From a bacterium (GTDB lineage Bacteria > Bacteroidota > Bacteroidia > Cytophagales > Cyclobacteriaceae), in contig JANSWY010000019.1 of the NCBI GenBank assembly GCA_024743255.1, forward strand, positions 1 through 64,000: a stretch of DNA of 64,000 nt. Reading direction: 5' to 3'. Position numbers and translations under genes: made by a program. This document shows, piece after piece, positions 56,577 to 64,000 of the stretch (the first letter of the stretch is position 1; each line of letters starts with the position of its first letter). The notes beneath the pieces were generated by a model. That model ran no database searches and had not been told where the DNA came from. It worked only from the letters and a program-made list of their open reading frames with translations.

Positions 56577-57302
56577 TTAATTTAATTTCTTAATCCTCGA
56601 TAATAAGTCCTCTTTGTAGCTAAGACTTATAGGAAGGATGGTATCCTTTATCTGCAGTTTCTGTTGATTTAATGATATGATCTGATCAATTCTAACAATG
56701 TACGATCTGTGAATCCTGACAAAGTCCTTCTGGGGAAGAATGTCTTCCATGCTTCTTAGCTTGGTGTAAGAAACATAAAATTGATCTGCTGTATGAATTT
56801 TGATGTAGTCACCAAACGCTTCAATATATTGGATGTCCTGAGGTTTGAAGTTCAGTAACAGGGAATCAACTTTGATAAAAATGTTTTCAGCTTCTGGAAT
56901 CTTTTTCAAAGCCTCAATTTCTTCATTTTCCTTAGCGATTGCATCCACATTTCTATCCTGCTGTAATTCCAACACCTTTTGGTATTGCGGTGTAAATTCT
57001 TCAACCAGAAATAGTATTGAATCATCGCCTTTATCCTGCTTCACAAAAAAGGTAAAATCGAAGAATCTGCCTGTTCCAAAGTAGTCAATTTGTATACAGT
57101 TGAAGGTTAGATTATCTCTGGTCTTTAATGTTTCAAGGGGTTCTCGGATTGAAGAGAGAAAGGAGATTTCTTCAAATAGATCAACTCCCTTTTCTATTTT
57201 GAGGATTTCATCTGTTGAATCAATCAATTTCCCAGACCTATCAAACTGAATAAGTTGGGTCATATGATCAACTAACTTTATTTTCTCCTCATGCAGACTC
57301 AT
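56577..57302 (-). CDS. LytTR DNA-binding protein with PAS-like N-terminus and no receiver
   Basis: The 241 residues have a PAS-like N-terminus (about 10-105; LIQFDRSGKLIDSTDEIL; RFFDFTFFVKQ), a helical linker (about 106-138) and a LytTR domain (about 141-240; NIFIKVDSLLLNFKPQDIQYIEAF; VRIHRSYIVRIDQIISLNQQ). There is no receiver domain, so it is not controlled by phosphorylation in the normal way. It overlaps the GTPase gene by 4 bp (ATGA), so the GTPase or a PAS ligand may control it. It is the only DNA-binding protein of the operon. Confidence 0.85.
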   Translation of the reverse strand: MSLHEEKIKLVDHMTQLIQFDRSGKLIDSTDEILKIEKGVDLFEEISFLSSIREPLETLKTRDNLTFNCIQIDYFGTGRFFDFTFFVKQDKGDDSILFLVEEFTPQYQKVLELQQDRNVDAIAKENEEIEALKKIPEAENIFIKVDSLLLNFKPQDIQYIEAFGDYIKIHTADQFYVSYTKLRSMEDILPQKDFVRIHRSYIVRIDQIISLNQQKLQIKDTILPISLSYKEDLLSRIKKLN

Positions 57303-57784
57303 TGAAGCATTTCTTTTGTAAGGTTTGTAAAAGCGGTCTCAACATTTTCTCCAGTTTTGGCACTTGTGAAAAGTACTTCTGAGAAGTCCAGCTCTTTTGT
57401 TAAATCTGATTTCATTGATTCAGTTAACATATCGCTTTTATTAGCCAGCTTAACCAAAGGGGCGTCTGGTAAGGTCATTCTCAACTCGGAAATGTGTTGA
57501 TCTAAATCTTTATATGTAGTGGGCCTTGTTACGTCAAATACATATAGTATTCCATGTGCACCAAGCTTATAGGAAGATGGAATTTTTTTCATAGCGTCCT
57601 CACCTGCTATATCCCACAACACTATATTAACTTCTTTCTGATCCACTGTTACTACTTTCTTATCAATCTTGACTCCTATAGTCGTCAGATAACTGTCAGA
57701 AAATTTCTGATGAACAAACTGCCTTACCAGGGAGGTTTTTCCCACCCCGAAATGTCCGACCAGAATAACTTTTTTATTAATCAT
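57299..57784 (-). CDS. Ras/Rab-like small GTPase
   Basis: ATG 57784 gives 161 residues (INKKVILVGHFGVGKTSLVR); an upstream TTG adds seven residues. All five G motifs are present: G1 GHFGVGKT (10-17), G2 Thr35 in LTTIGV, G3 DIAGE (58-62), G4 NKSD (115-118) and G5 TSAKTG (140-145). The order and switch sequences resemble eukaryotic Rab proteins (TIGV; WDIAGE). Two positions that matter in Ras hydrolysis differ: Gly12 is Phe and Gln61 is Glu. It leads an operon with LytTR, coiled-coil, Roadblock-like and wall-binding proteins. It lacks a prenylation motif. Confidence 0.93.
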   Translation of the reverse strand: MINKKVILVGHFGVGKTSLVRQFVHQKFSDSYLTTIGVKIDKKVVTVDQKEVNIVLWDIAGEDAMKKIPSSYKLGAHGILYVFDVTRPTTYKDLDQHISELRMTLPDAPLVKLANKSDMLTESMKSDLTKELDFSEVLFTSAKTGENVETAFTNLTKEMLQ

Positions 57785-58131
57785 AAGGCATGCGTTAATG
57801 AGCAATCGATGTTAATGGGGAGAAGTTAATCAATTAGCTTGAAACTTCTTCCGCAAGCAACGATTTGGTTACGAAAATAGGACCAAAAGTACTTCTATTG
57901 ATTGCAAATTCTTTGAATTCCATCATTCACTCGGTGAAATATGAAAATTGAAGGTTAAGCCATTTTTTGAGGTCTGGTGAACCCCATTTTTTTGACGAAT
58001 TAAGGTGATTTCAATTCAACCGGTAAAATCCTCAACTCACCGAGACCCTTATGCAGACCGCAGAATAGATTTTATAGACATGAATCACTCCTATATCTTG
58101 GCCGTACAAACTCAAACCAAACAATTGAAAT
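57785..58131. other. divergent intergenic region upstream of the GTPase operon
   Basis: About 350 bp with no gene. An exact -7 element (TACTTTTG on the minus strand, 57884-57891) points at the GTPase gene but has no -33 partner; its transcript would have a leader of nearly 100 bases. On the plus strand TATCTTGG lies about 35 bp before the STAS-like gene. I see no clear LytTR-type direct repeats by eye. Confidence 0.4.
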
Positions 58132-58572
58132 ATGGAACTAATGGAGAAACTCGAATATACATTAATCGGCTATGTCAACAGAAGCAAAATTTATGCTGAG
58201 CTAGATACCAAGGTTGTAAAGGTTGTCTGGTACGGTGTTGTAGATGGTCAAACAGCTCGTGAAGTACTCAATCTTGCTGGAGATCTCATTTCAGAAAAGA
58301 TATGTGATAAATTGATCCTCGACAGAACGGATCTAAGAGCATTTACTAAAGATGCCAAGCAGGTGATTAAAAAAGAGTTTTTACTGAACCGTGCTCCAAA
58401 ACTTGCTAAGTACGTCAAAAAAATCGCTACTATAACATCCCGACATAATATGGGCGCTAGTATTGGTGGTAGAATCACCGAATCAATTGCAAACCTGTTC
58501 CCATATCTAAACATTCAAAGATTTGAAACTATAGATACTGCAGACGATTGGATTTTAGATACTTATAGATAA
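58132..58572 (+). CDS. STAS/SpoIIAA-like small protein
   Basis: The 146-residue protein is divergent from the GTPase operon. It has a SpoIIAA-like alternation: VVKVVWYGVVDGQTAREVLN, CDKLILDRTDLRAFTKDAKQ, VKKIATITSR. A short basic N-terminus precedes it. It is similar in layout to the protein at 43007. STAS-type domains act as switches or lipid/nucleotide binders; a role beside the GTPase operon is possible from position only. Two terminators follow. Confidence 0.55.
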   Translation: MELMEKLEYTLIGYVNRSKIYAELDTKVVKVVWYGVVDGQTAREVLNLAGDLISEKICDKLILDRTDLRAFTKDAKQVIKKEFLLNRAPKLAKYVKKIATITSRHNMGASIGGRITESIANLFPYLNIQRFETIDTADDWILDTYR

Positions 58573-58615
58573 GAAATTTTTGCTCAGATTGAGCAATGGG
58601 TGTGTTAAGTGAGTT

Positions 58616-58640
58616 AGTTGCTCCGCCCGGAGCAACTTTT
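58616..58640 (+). terminator. first terminator after the STAS-like gene
   Basis: A perfect 9-bp stem (AGTTGCTCC with GGAGCAACT), loop GCCC, but only four T follow, so termination may be partial. Confidence 0.7.
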
Positions 58641-58661
58641 ATTGAGTTTTTGTAATCAAGA

Positions 58662-58695
58662 AAGCCAGGGTAAAATTTACTCTGGCTTCTTTTTT
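58662..58695 (+). terminator. second terminator after the STAS-like gene
   Basis: A 12-bp stem (AAGCCAGGGTAA with TTACTCTGGCTT, one G-T pair) followed, one C later, by six T. It lies 22 bp after the first hairpin. Confidence 0.85.
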
Positions 58696-58932
58696 GTCTC
58701 AGAAGTATTCCAATAACTCTTGTAAGATGAGACACTATTCCATAGCTACAAATTTCTTTCAGAGTTCCCGATTAACTACTGAAATCTCTACTCAGCTCAC
58801 TCTATGGAATAGCATTAACGTAGTATTTAATCCTTAATATACCTATAATAACAACTTGTTCTATTCAAAATTCGGTCAGTTAAAAAGAATCATCGCTAGA
58901 ATAAGATTTTCTATAGTTAACCCAACATAATG

Positions 58933-58963
58933 AAAAAGGGAAGAGCAATTGCCCTCCCCTTTA
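58933..58963 (-). terminator. terminator after the beta-repeat secreted protein gene
   Basis: On the minus strand, AAAGGGGAGGGC pairs with GCTCTTCCCTTT (three G-T pairs), loop AATT, then five T. Confidence 0.75.
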
Positions 58964-58997
58964 ATCCTCATTGGATTGGTTTGAATCCTAAATATCT

Positions 58998-60299
58998 TTA
59001 TTGCTTTATTATGACTCTCTCATTGAAATGTTTGCCATTGGCCTTGCCAAGTAATGAGTATACACCTTCACTAAGATAACTGCAATCAGCCTTTACAGAT
59101 CCATTTTGAATACTCAACGGCATCTTGTAAACTTTACCATTTAAGCCAATGCATTGCAATTGAATCTGGTTAATCTCTCCGTTTATTTGGATGGTAACGT
59201 CTTGGCCAGAACTAACCATTGTTGGAAATATCTTCAATTGAATATCTTCAATGTTGTATTCTAAAAAAATGGGCGAAAACACTTCAATCGTACCATCGTA
59301 ATCCGTTTGAGATAGGCGATAATAGATAGCTCCATTATAATCTGGGTGATCTTGATATTCATAGTTTAGAGTAGAGCTACTGTTGCCGGCTCCTCGTACT
59401 TCTTCAATTACTTCAAATATGATCCCATCGTACGACCTTTCAATCGTAAAAAAGTCATTATTAATCTCTGAAGCTGTGCTCCAATTTAAGATTACTGAAT
59501 TAGATTTTTGTTCTGCATTGAAACTGATTAATTCAATTGGTAGAATTGCTGTACCAGTATCATTTAAGTTGTCCCCAACGATATTACAATTGTTTCCACA
59601 ACAGTTATTAGTACAGTCTTGATCCAAGTTTCCAGGATCATTATTAACTGTACCTGTAATACTACCAGATTCAACATAAATGGTTCCACCAAGTTCAACA
59701 TCAATTGCTCCTTCACTTACAACCGCATTTGCGGACAATACACCTCCATCCAGGATATCAATACCTTTGGATCCCAAATCAGCTGTGCCTCCTACTGTAA
59801 GACCACCATCAACAGTTGTAGTACCATTACCATTTACCGTAAAGTTCCCACCGACCTGAACAACTCCTCCTGCTTCAATGTTGCCGTTACCTTCATTTAA
59901 GTAGTGGCCACCAATAGTTATTGTCCCACTTATGAAGTCAGAGGTACCATTTCCTCCATTTGTATAATCTGTCCCAACATCCAAAGTACCGCTGTTATTG
60001 ACTTCCACTGTCCCATTGCCAGCATTTTCAAATGAACCAGATACATTTAGCGTTCCACCATCAATCGTGACACTTCCATTTCCCGAATTCAAAAAACTAC
60101 CAGTGACAGTTAAACTTCCTCCGCTTGATATGGTCAGATTCTTACTTGTTAATTCCAAATCTCCTGTAACAGTACATGCTGTTGTTATGGTTACATTCCC
60201 AGCAAATGTTCCTCCACCAGAAGGTGGGCATTGAGCCCTTACCATTGAAAGAGAACCTATAAAAATTGTTATACCTAAAATACCTTTTAAAAAATTCAT
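58998..60299 (-). CDS. secreted beta-repeat protein with type IX sorting domain
   Basis: The 433 residues begin with a signal peptide (GILGITIFIGSLSMVRAQ). Residues about 72-175 hold five repeats of 20-22 residues, each opening with a GNG motif (SGNGS, AGNGT, GGNGT, EGNGN, NGNGT) and containing short strands, suggesting a beta-solenoid. A Cys/Asn-rich stretch (DQDCTNNCCGNNCNI) follows, then LPIELISFNAEQKSNSVIL, a segment usually found just before type IX sorting domains, and the C-terminal sorting domain ending SLLGKANGKHFNERVIIKQ. It is exported and either surface-bound or released. Ligand unknown. It is divergent from the M4 protease gene. Confidence 0.82.
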   Translation of the reverse strand: MNFLKGILGITIFIGSLSMVRAQCPPSGGGTFAGNVTITTACTVTGDLELTSKNLTISSGGSLTVTGSFLNSGNGSVTIDGGTLNVSGSFENAGNGTVEVNNSGTLDVGTDYTNGGNGTSDFISGTITIGGHYLNEGNGNIEAGGVVQVGGNFTVNGNGTTTVDGGLTVGGTADLGSKGIDILDGGVLSANAVVSEGAIDVELGGTIYVESGSITGTVNNDPGNLDQDCTNNCCGNNCNIVGDNLNDTGTAILPIELISFNAEQKSNSVILNWSTASEINNDFFTIERSYDGIIFEVIEEVRGAGNSSSTLNYEYQDHPDYNGAIYYRLSQTDYDGTIEVFSPIFLEYNIEDIQLKIFPTMVSSGQDVTIQINGEINQIQLQCIGLNGKVYKMPLSIQNGSVKADCSYLSEGVYSLLGKANGKHFNERVIIKQ

Positions 60300-60639
60300 A
60301 TTTAACTTTTGTAATTAGTTCATAGCTTGTTTGACACATTACAATAATCATTGATTAGAAAGAGAAATTCAGACTTATTCGCCGAGCTAAGTGTTTTGCC
60401 CGTTGGAGTATATTGATCGCTCTTTGACCCATTTTCAGGGATTGAAAAACCACCAATAAAGCTCAAAAAAAGCCCTTTTCGGATGAACCTTCACAAATCG
60501 TCGATGAATAATCAAGTTTAAAGGTTGAGCTTCAAAAAGAAGGCATCAATAGTATTCAATCTAAATCTTCGCAACCAAACCGTTGTTTGCTAAACAAATT
60601 ATTCCTACATTAAAGACTGCTAACTAAACCTAATATACA
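60300..60639. other. 340-bp divergent intergenic region
   Basis: No gene seen. It must contain the promoters of the two divergent secreted proteins. A TTTG (60588-60591) with a poor -7 (TACATTAA) 16 bp on is the best candidate for the protease gene. Nothing else recognisable. Confidence 0.4.
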
Positions 60640-63585
60640 ATGAAAACGACCCATTGGATAACACTCTTGTTATCCCTAGTCGTTGTGTGCCCTATTGGTG
60701 CGCAACAAAAAGATGAAATTCTCCGAACTGTGAACGGAGATAATGGCACTCCAAATCTTATTATTCTCAAGCAAGAGAGTGCAAGACAAAATCTAAGCAT
60801 GCAGGATTCTAAGGAAATCCTCCAGAGAAATCTCTCAACAAATGCTCAGGATGATTTTAAGTTGATCAAAACAGAATCCGATCAACTGGGATTTGAGCAT
60901 CAGAAGTTTCAACAGATTTACAACGGAATTGAAGTGGAATTTGCGACTTACAAAGTACATGGCAAAAATGGCTTTGCCGAGAAAATGAGTGGGCACTATG
61001 TTCCTATCAGCTCACTCTCTGTTTCTCCGTCATTGGCAAAAGACAATGCTTTAAAGTCGGCAATTGCATTGTCAAAAGTTGATGAAGATGTGGTAGCATC
61101 TCATGGTAAACTGGTTATTTGTGAAAACTTTGTATCTGGCACGATGGAACCTCGCCTGGCTTACAAATTTGAGCTTGAGGGAACAAAAAACCAGGAATAC
61201 TACAAAGCTGACGTTTACATTGATGCAACCAATGGAAACCTTTTACTTGAAAACCTCAGAGTCTACCACCATCATGAACGTGAAGAAGTTCTGAGATCAA
61301 TTTCAACATCAGAATCAAGCAGAAGAACTCCTGGAAATGCTGATACCAGGTATTCTGGATCATTAACAATTGAAGCACAAAGTGTTTCAGGAGGATATCG
61401 ATTATTCGATAATACCAGGGGCGGGGGAGTCCACACCAAAAACGCAAACAACTCCTCCTCCTGGAATTTCAGTAGTGCTACCGAGTTCATTGATAATGAC
61501 AACAATTGGACTGCAGCAGAATGGGATAATGCAGATCTTGATAATGCCGCACTTGACGCTCACTGGGCATCAGAAATGACCTATGACTACTTCTTCCAGA
61601 GACACGGAAGAAACAGTTATGATGGTAATGGGGCTCAGATGAGAAATCTGGTTCATGCTTTGAGCAACTGGTTCAATGCACAATGGAATGGCTCAACTAT
61701 GAGATACGGAGATGGCAATGCTAACAACCCATTAACCACTCTGGATGTAGGTGCACACGAAATGTCTCATGGAGTTACTCAATTCTCAGCTAACCTGATC
61801 TATCAGGGAGAATCAGGTGCTTTAAATGAGGCATTCAGCGATATCTTTGCTGCAACTGTAGAGAACTTCGCAGACAAAGGAAAGCAACTCTGGTTAGTTG
61901 GTGAGGAAATCGGGTACATCAGAAATATGGAAAATCCGAATGACAAAAGTGACCCGGATACTTATCAGGGATCGTTTTGGGCTCCTACTTCTGGGGCTGA
62001 TAACGGTGGAGTCCACACCAATAGTGGTGTTCTGAATCATTGGTTCTATATTCTTAGTGTTGGTAAAAGTGGCACTAATGATAATGGTGACAGCTACAGT
62101 GTGACTGGATTAACTATTGAGGAAGCAGAAAAAATTGCTTACCGCATGTTAACGGTATACTTATCTGCAAGCAGTAACTATAATGCCGCAAGAACTGCTG
62201 GTATTCAGTCTGCAATTGACATCTATGGAGCAGGTTCCAATGAAGAGATCCAGACGACCAATGCGTTTTATGCTGTTGGAGTTGGAGCAGCCTATGATGA
62301 TGGTACACCACCAGATCCTGTTGCTTGTTCAACTACAATCAGTTCATTCCCATACAGTGAAAGCTTCGAATCAGGTACAGGATCTTTCAGCCAGCAAAGT
62401 GGTGATGATCTGGATTGGACAAGAGATTCTGGAGGAACTCCTTCCAATGGAACTGGACCATCATCGGGATCAGACGGTAACTTTTACATGTACATTGAAG
62501 CTTCTGGAAATGGAACTGGTTATCCAACCAAAAATGCGATCTTGAATGCACCTTGTTTCAATACCTCGTCTCTAACTTCTGCTGAACTTTCTTTCTCTTA
62601 CCATATGAATGGAACGGCATTAGGAACATTGATTGTTGAGACCAGCACAGATGGAGGAACATCATGGAGTAATGCCTGGTCCATCTCCGGGTCTCAGGGC
62701 AATAGCTGGAATAGCGTCACAGTTGCCTTGCCATCAAGCAGTGAAGTCAGAGTTAGATTCAACGGAACAACAGGAAGTAGCTGGAGTAGCGACATTGCAA
62801 TTGACGGAGTTTCTGTTGGTGAATCTGGTGGAGACCCAGATCCAGATCCTGTTTGTAATGCACTATCTTTTACAGGTGCGTCACTCATTACTCATAGTGG
62901 ATCAGATGCTGGTAATTATACGATTATTGATGATAGCACTTTACTGGTTGAAGACAATACCTGGAGAGCTCTTAGTATGAATTATACTGTTACAAGTAGC
63001 ACTGTAATCAACTTTGAATTCAGAAGTACAAGTCAGGGTGAGATTCATGGAATTGCTTTTGAAAACAACTCAGGAGCATCATCAGATCTTACCTTTAAAG
63101 TACATGGTACTCAAAACTGGGGTATTACCAATTATGACAATTACAGTGGATCTGATTGGGTGAGTTATAGTATTCCGGTTGGAACTTTCTATACTGGCAA
63201 CTATGACAGACTGGTTTTCTGTAACGACAATGATGGTGGAAGTGGAAACAATTCCTACTTCAGAAATGTAGTAATACATGAAGGTGGATGTGGAACTTCA
63301 GTTACAAGCTTTGGTGACCCGGTTGTCAATCACTTTGATGATGGTGGAGAGAGCCTTGGATTCTCAGTATATCCAATACCGGCTACCAATGAGCTAAAAG
63401 TATCTTTAAACGAAGCAGTTGATATTAACTATAGTATATATTCTGTAACTGGTCAATTGATTCTTTCTGGTAATCTGAAAGAATTAAATAATAAAATTGA
63501 CATCCGTCCACTTGGTACAGGCACCTATTTATTGCAATTGAAAGGAGATGAAATGAAGGAGACCATTAGGTTCACGAAGAATTAA
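60640..63585 (+). CDS. secreted M4 (thermolysin-like) metalloprotease with MAM-like and type IX sorting domains
   Basis: The 981-residue preproenzyme has a signal peptide (HWITLLLSLVVVCPIGAQ), an FTP/PepSY propeptide region (about 50-210), and a peptidase M4 catalytic domain with zinc-binding HEMSH (373-377) and third ligand Glu397 in GALNEAFSD; NGGVHTNSGVLNHWFY carries the other active-site His. After about residue 560 come a MAM-like beta-sandwich (FPYSESFESGTGSFSQQ; IAIDGVSVGE), a second beta domain and a C-terminal type IX sorting domain (LGFSVYPIPATNELKVSL ... TGTYLLQLKGDE). The role is extracellular protein digestion. A strong terminator follows. Confidence 0.95.
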   Translation: MKTTHWITLLLSLVVVCPIGAQQKDEILRTVNGDNGTPNLIILKQESARQNLSMQDSKEILQRNLSTNAQDDFKLIKTESDQLGFEHQKFQQIYNGIEVEFATYKVHGKNGFAEKMSGHYVPISSLSVSPSLAKDNALKSAIALSKVDEDVVASHGKLVICENFVSGTMEPRLAYKFELEGTKNQEYYKADVYIDATNGNLLLENLRVYHHHEREEVLRSISTSESSRRTPGNADTRYSGSLTIEAQSVSGGYRLFDNTRGGGVHTKNANNSSSWNFSSATEFIDNDNNWTAAEWDNADLDNAALDAHWASEMTYDYFFQRHGRNSYDGNGAQMRNLVHALSNWFNAQWNGSTMRYGDGNANNPLTTLDVGAHEMSHGVTQFSANLIYQGESGALNEAFSDIFAATVENFADKGKQLWLVGEEIGYIRNMENPNDKSDPDTYQGSFWAPTSGADNGGVHTNSGVLNHWFYILSVGKSGTNDNGDSYSVTGLTIEEAEKIAYRMLTVYLSASSNYNAARTAGIQSAIDIYGAGSNEEIQTTNAFYAVGVGAAYDDGTPPDPVACSTTISSFPYSESFESGTGSFSQQSGDDLDWTRDSGGTPSNGTGPSSGSDGNFYMYIEASGNGTGYPTKNAILNAPCFNTSSLTSAELSFSYHMNGTALGTLIVETSTDGGTSWSNAWSISGSQGNSWNSVTVALPSSSEVRVRFNGTTGSSWSSDIAIDGVSVGESGGDPDPDPVCNALSFTGASLITHSGSDAGNYTIIDDSTLLVEDNTWRALSMNYTVTSSTVINFEFRSTSQGEIHGIAFENNSGASSDLTFKVHGTQNWGITNYDNYSGSDWVSYSIPVGTFYTGNYDRLVFCNDNDGGSGNNSYFRNVVIHEGGCGTSVTSFGDPVVNHFDDGGESLGFSVYPIPATNELKVSLNEAVDINYSIYSVTGQLILSGNLKELNNKIDIRPLGTGTYLLQLKGDEMKETIRFTKN

Positions 63586-63608
63586 CTTCAGCCTGGTAAC
63601 ACAATTTG

Positions 63609-63636
63609 AGCCCTGTTGAGAGACAGGGCTTTTTTT
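63609..63636 (+). terminator. terminator after the M4 protease gene
   Basis: A perfect 8-bp stem (AGCCCTGT with ACAGGGCT), loop TGAGAG, then a run of T. Confidence 0.93.
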
Positions 63637-63696
63637 ATTGCTTGATTTCCTGAAGGATTTGATTTTTTTATTTTTGCCCCCTAAATAAAATTTCAA

Positions 63697-64000
63697 ATGA
63701 AAACTATCTCATCAATCATTTTAGCAATTCTGATTAGTAACTGTGTTTTTTCTCAAGACCATAAAGATGATCTTCAAAAAGTATTGGATAGGATCGATCA
63801 GATTGGGTCAGCTTCATACATTTATAAATCTGAAAGTAGCACTTTCAAAGATACTATACCTTCAAGCTCCATGAGCGTTTTAGAGACTTTTCTCATTAAT
63901 CCCAAGGATTCAATAATTGGTGCTTTTTTTGGTGAAGGTTCAATCAGTAAAAATAGAAATTTGTTAAACTATGCATATGATGGCAACTACATAGTAAGGT
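63697..64000 (+). CDS. exported protein, N-terminal part (open at the window edge)
   Basis: The first 101 codons are in the window. The protein begins with a signal peptide (KTISSIILAILISNCVFSQ) and continues DHKDDLQKVLDRIDQIGSAS. The start resembles N-termini of Bacteroidota TlpA-like thioredoxin-fold proteins, where a helical or beta N-domain comes before the thioredoxin domain, but the diagnostic Cys pair is outside the window, so this is tentative. An exact -7 element TATTTTTG (63669-63676) lies 20 bp before the ATG, without a -33 match. Confidence 0.7.
   Translation, partial: MKTISSIILAILISNCVFSQDHKDDLQKVLDRIDQIGSASYIYKSESSTFKDTIPSSSMSVLETFLINPKDSIIGAFFGEGSISKNRNLLNYAYDGNYIVR

Larger units (their letters stand above)
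58573..58997. other. 425-bp intergenic region with three hairpins
   Basis: Contains two plus-strand terminator-like hairpins (58616-58640 and 58662-58695) and one minus-strand terminator (58933-58963). The stretch 58700-58930 holds nothing I recognise. Confidence 0.6.

Overview
The window looks like chromosomal DNA of a free-living, probably marine Bacteroidota bacterium, most like the Cytophagales. The evidence is the gene set: a fused SecDF, two TonB-dependent receptors with carboxypeptidase-regulatory-like N-termini (one followed by a DUF4249 lipoprotein), three large secreted proteins with C-terminal sorting domains of the type IX secretion kind, LytTR regulators, a PF11028/TMEM260-like glycosyltransferase, a partial carotenoid desaturase, AT-rich sequence, few Shine-Dalgarno sites, and a promoter upstream of tRNA-Ser that exactly fits the Bacteroidota consensus TTTG-N19-TAnnTTTG. 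I see no insertion sequence, integrase, CRISPR array or rRNA.

Layout. 1-11 kb is housekeeping: the end of a carotenoid desaturase, MltF-like transglycosylase, alpha/beta hydrolase, dxs, scpA, a flippase-like membrane protein, ndk, then a tight operon nrnA - two FKBP-type lipoproteins - rdgB - udk. 11-20 kb holds secDF, the TMEM260-like glycosyltransferase and a Rieske/glutamate-synthase-domain oxidoreductase. 20-29 kb holds small lipoproteins, a 1236-residue secreted protein, lpdA and fabG. 29-35 kb holds a vWA-like membrane protein, a TonB receptor with a TPR partner, and a winged-helix regulator with a membrane-protein partner; both of the last two transcription units carry the same palindrome upstream. 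35-43 kb holds a YHYH protein, clpC, a WbqC-like protein, a YciO-like protein, mltG, a thioesterase, a YihY-family protein and a STAS-like protein. tRNA-Ser(UGA) follows at 43.5 kb with a decayed partial copy 148 bp downstream. 43.8-48.8 kb holds the second TonB receptor, its DUF4249 lipoprotein and a possible PrsW-like membrane protease.

49.2-58.6 kb is dominated by signalling: a hybrid histidine kinase with HPt, an overlapping LytTR response regulator, a degenerate stand-alone receiver, an MscS channel, and a five-gene minus-strand operon encoding a Ras-like small GTPase, a LytTR protein with no receiver, a coiled-coil protein, a Roadblock/LC7-like protein and a membrane-anchored peptidoglycan-binding protein. 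This operon is the best candidate for a little-described system: a GTPase switch that could link the cell wall or membrane to transcription. 59-64 kb holds two secreted proteins (a beta-repeat protein and an M4 metalloprotease) and the start of another exported protein.

Start codons were moved to internal ATGs where these gave a better signal peptide or family fit. No database search was possible, so family names rest on motifs recognised by eye.
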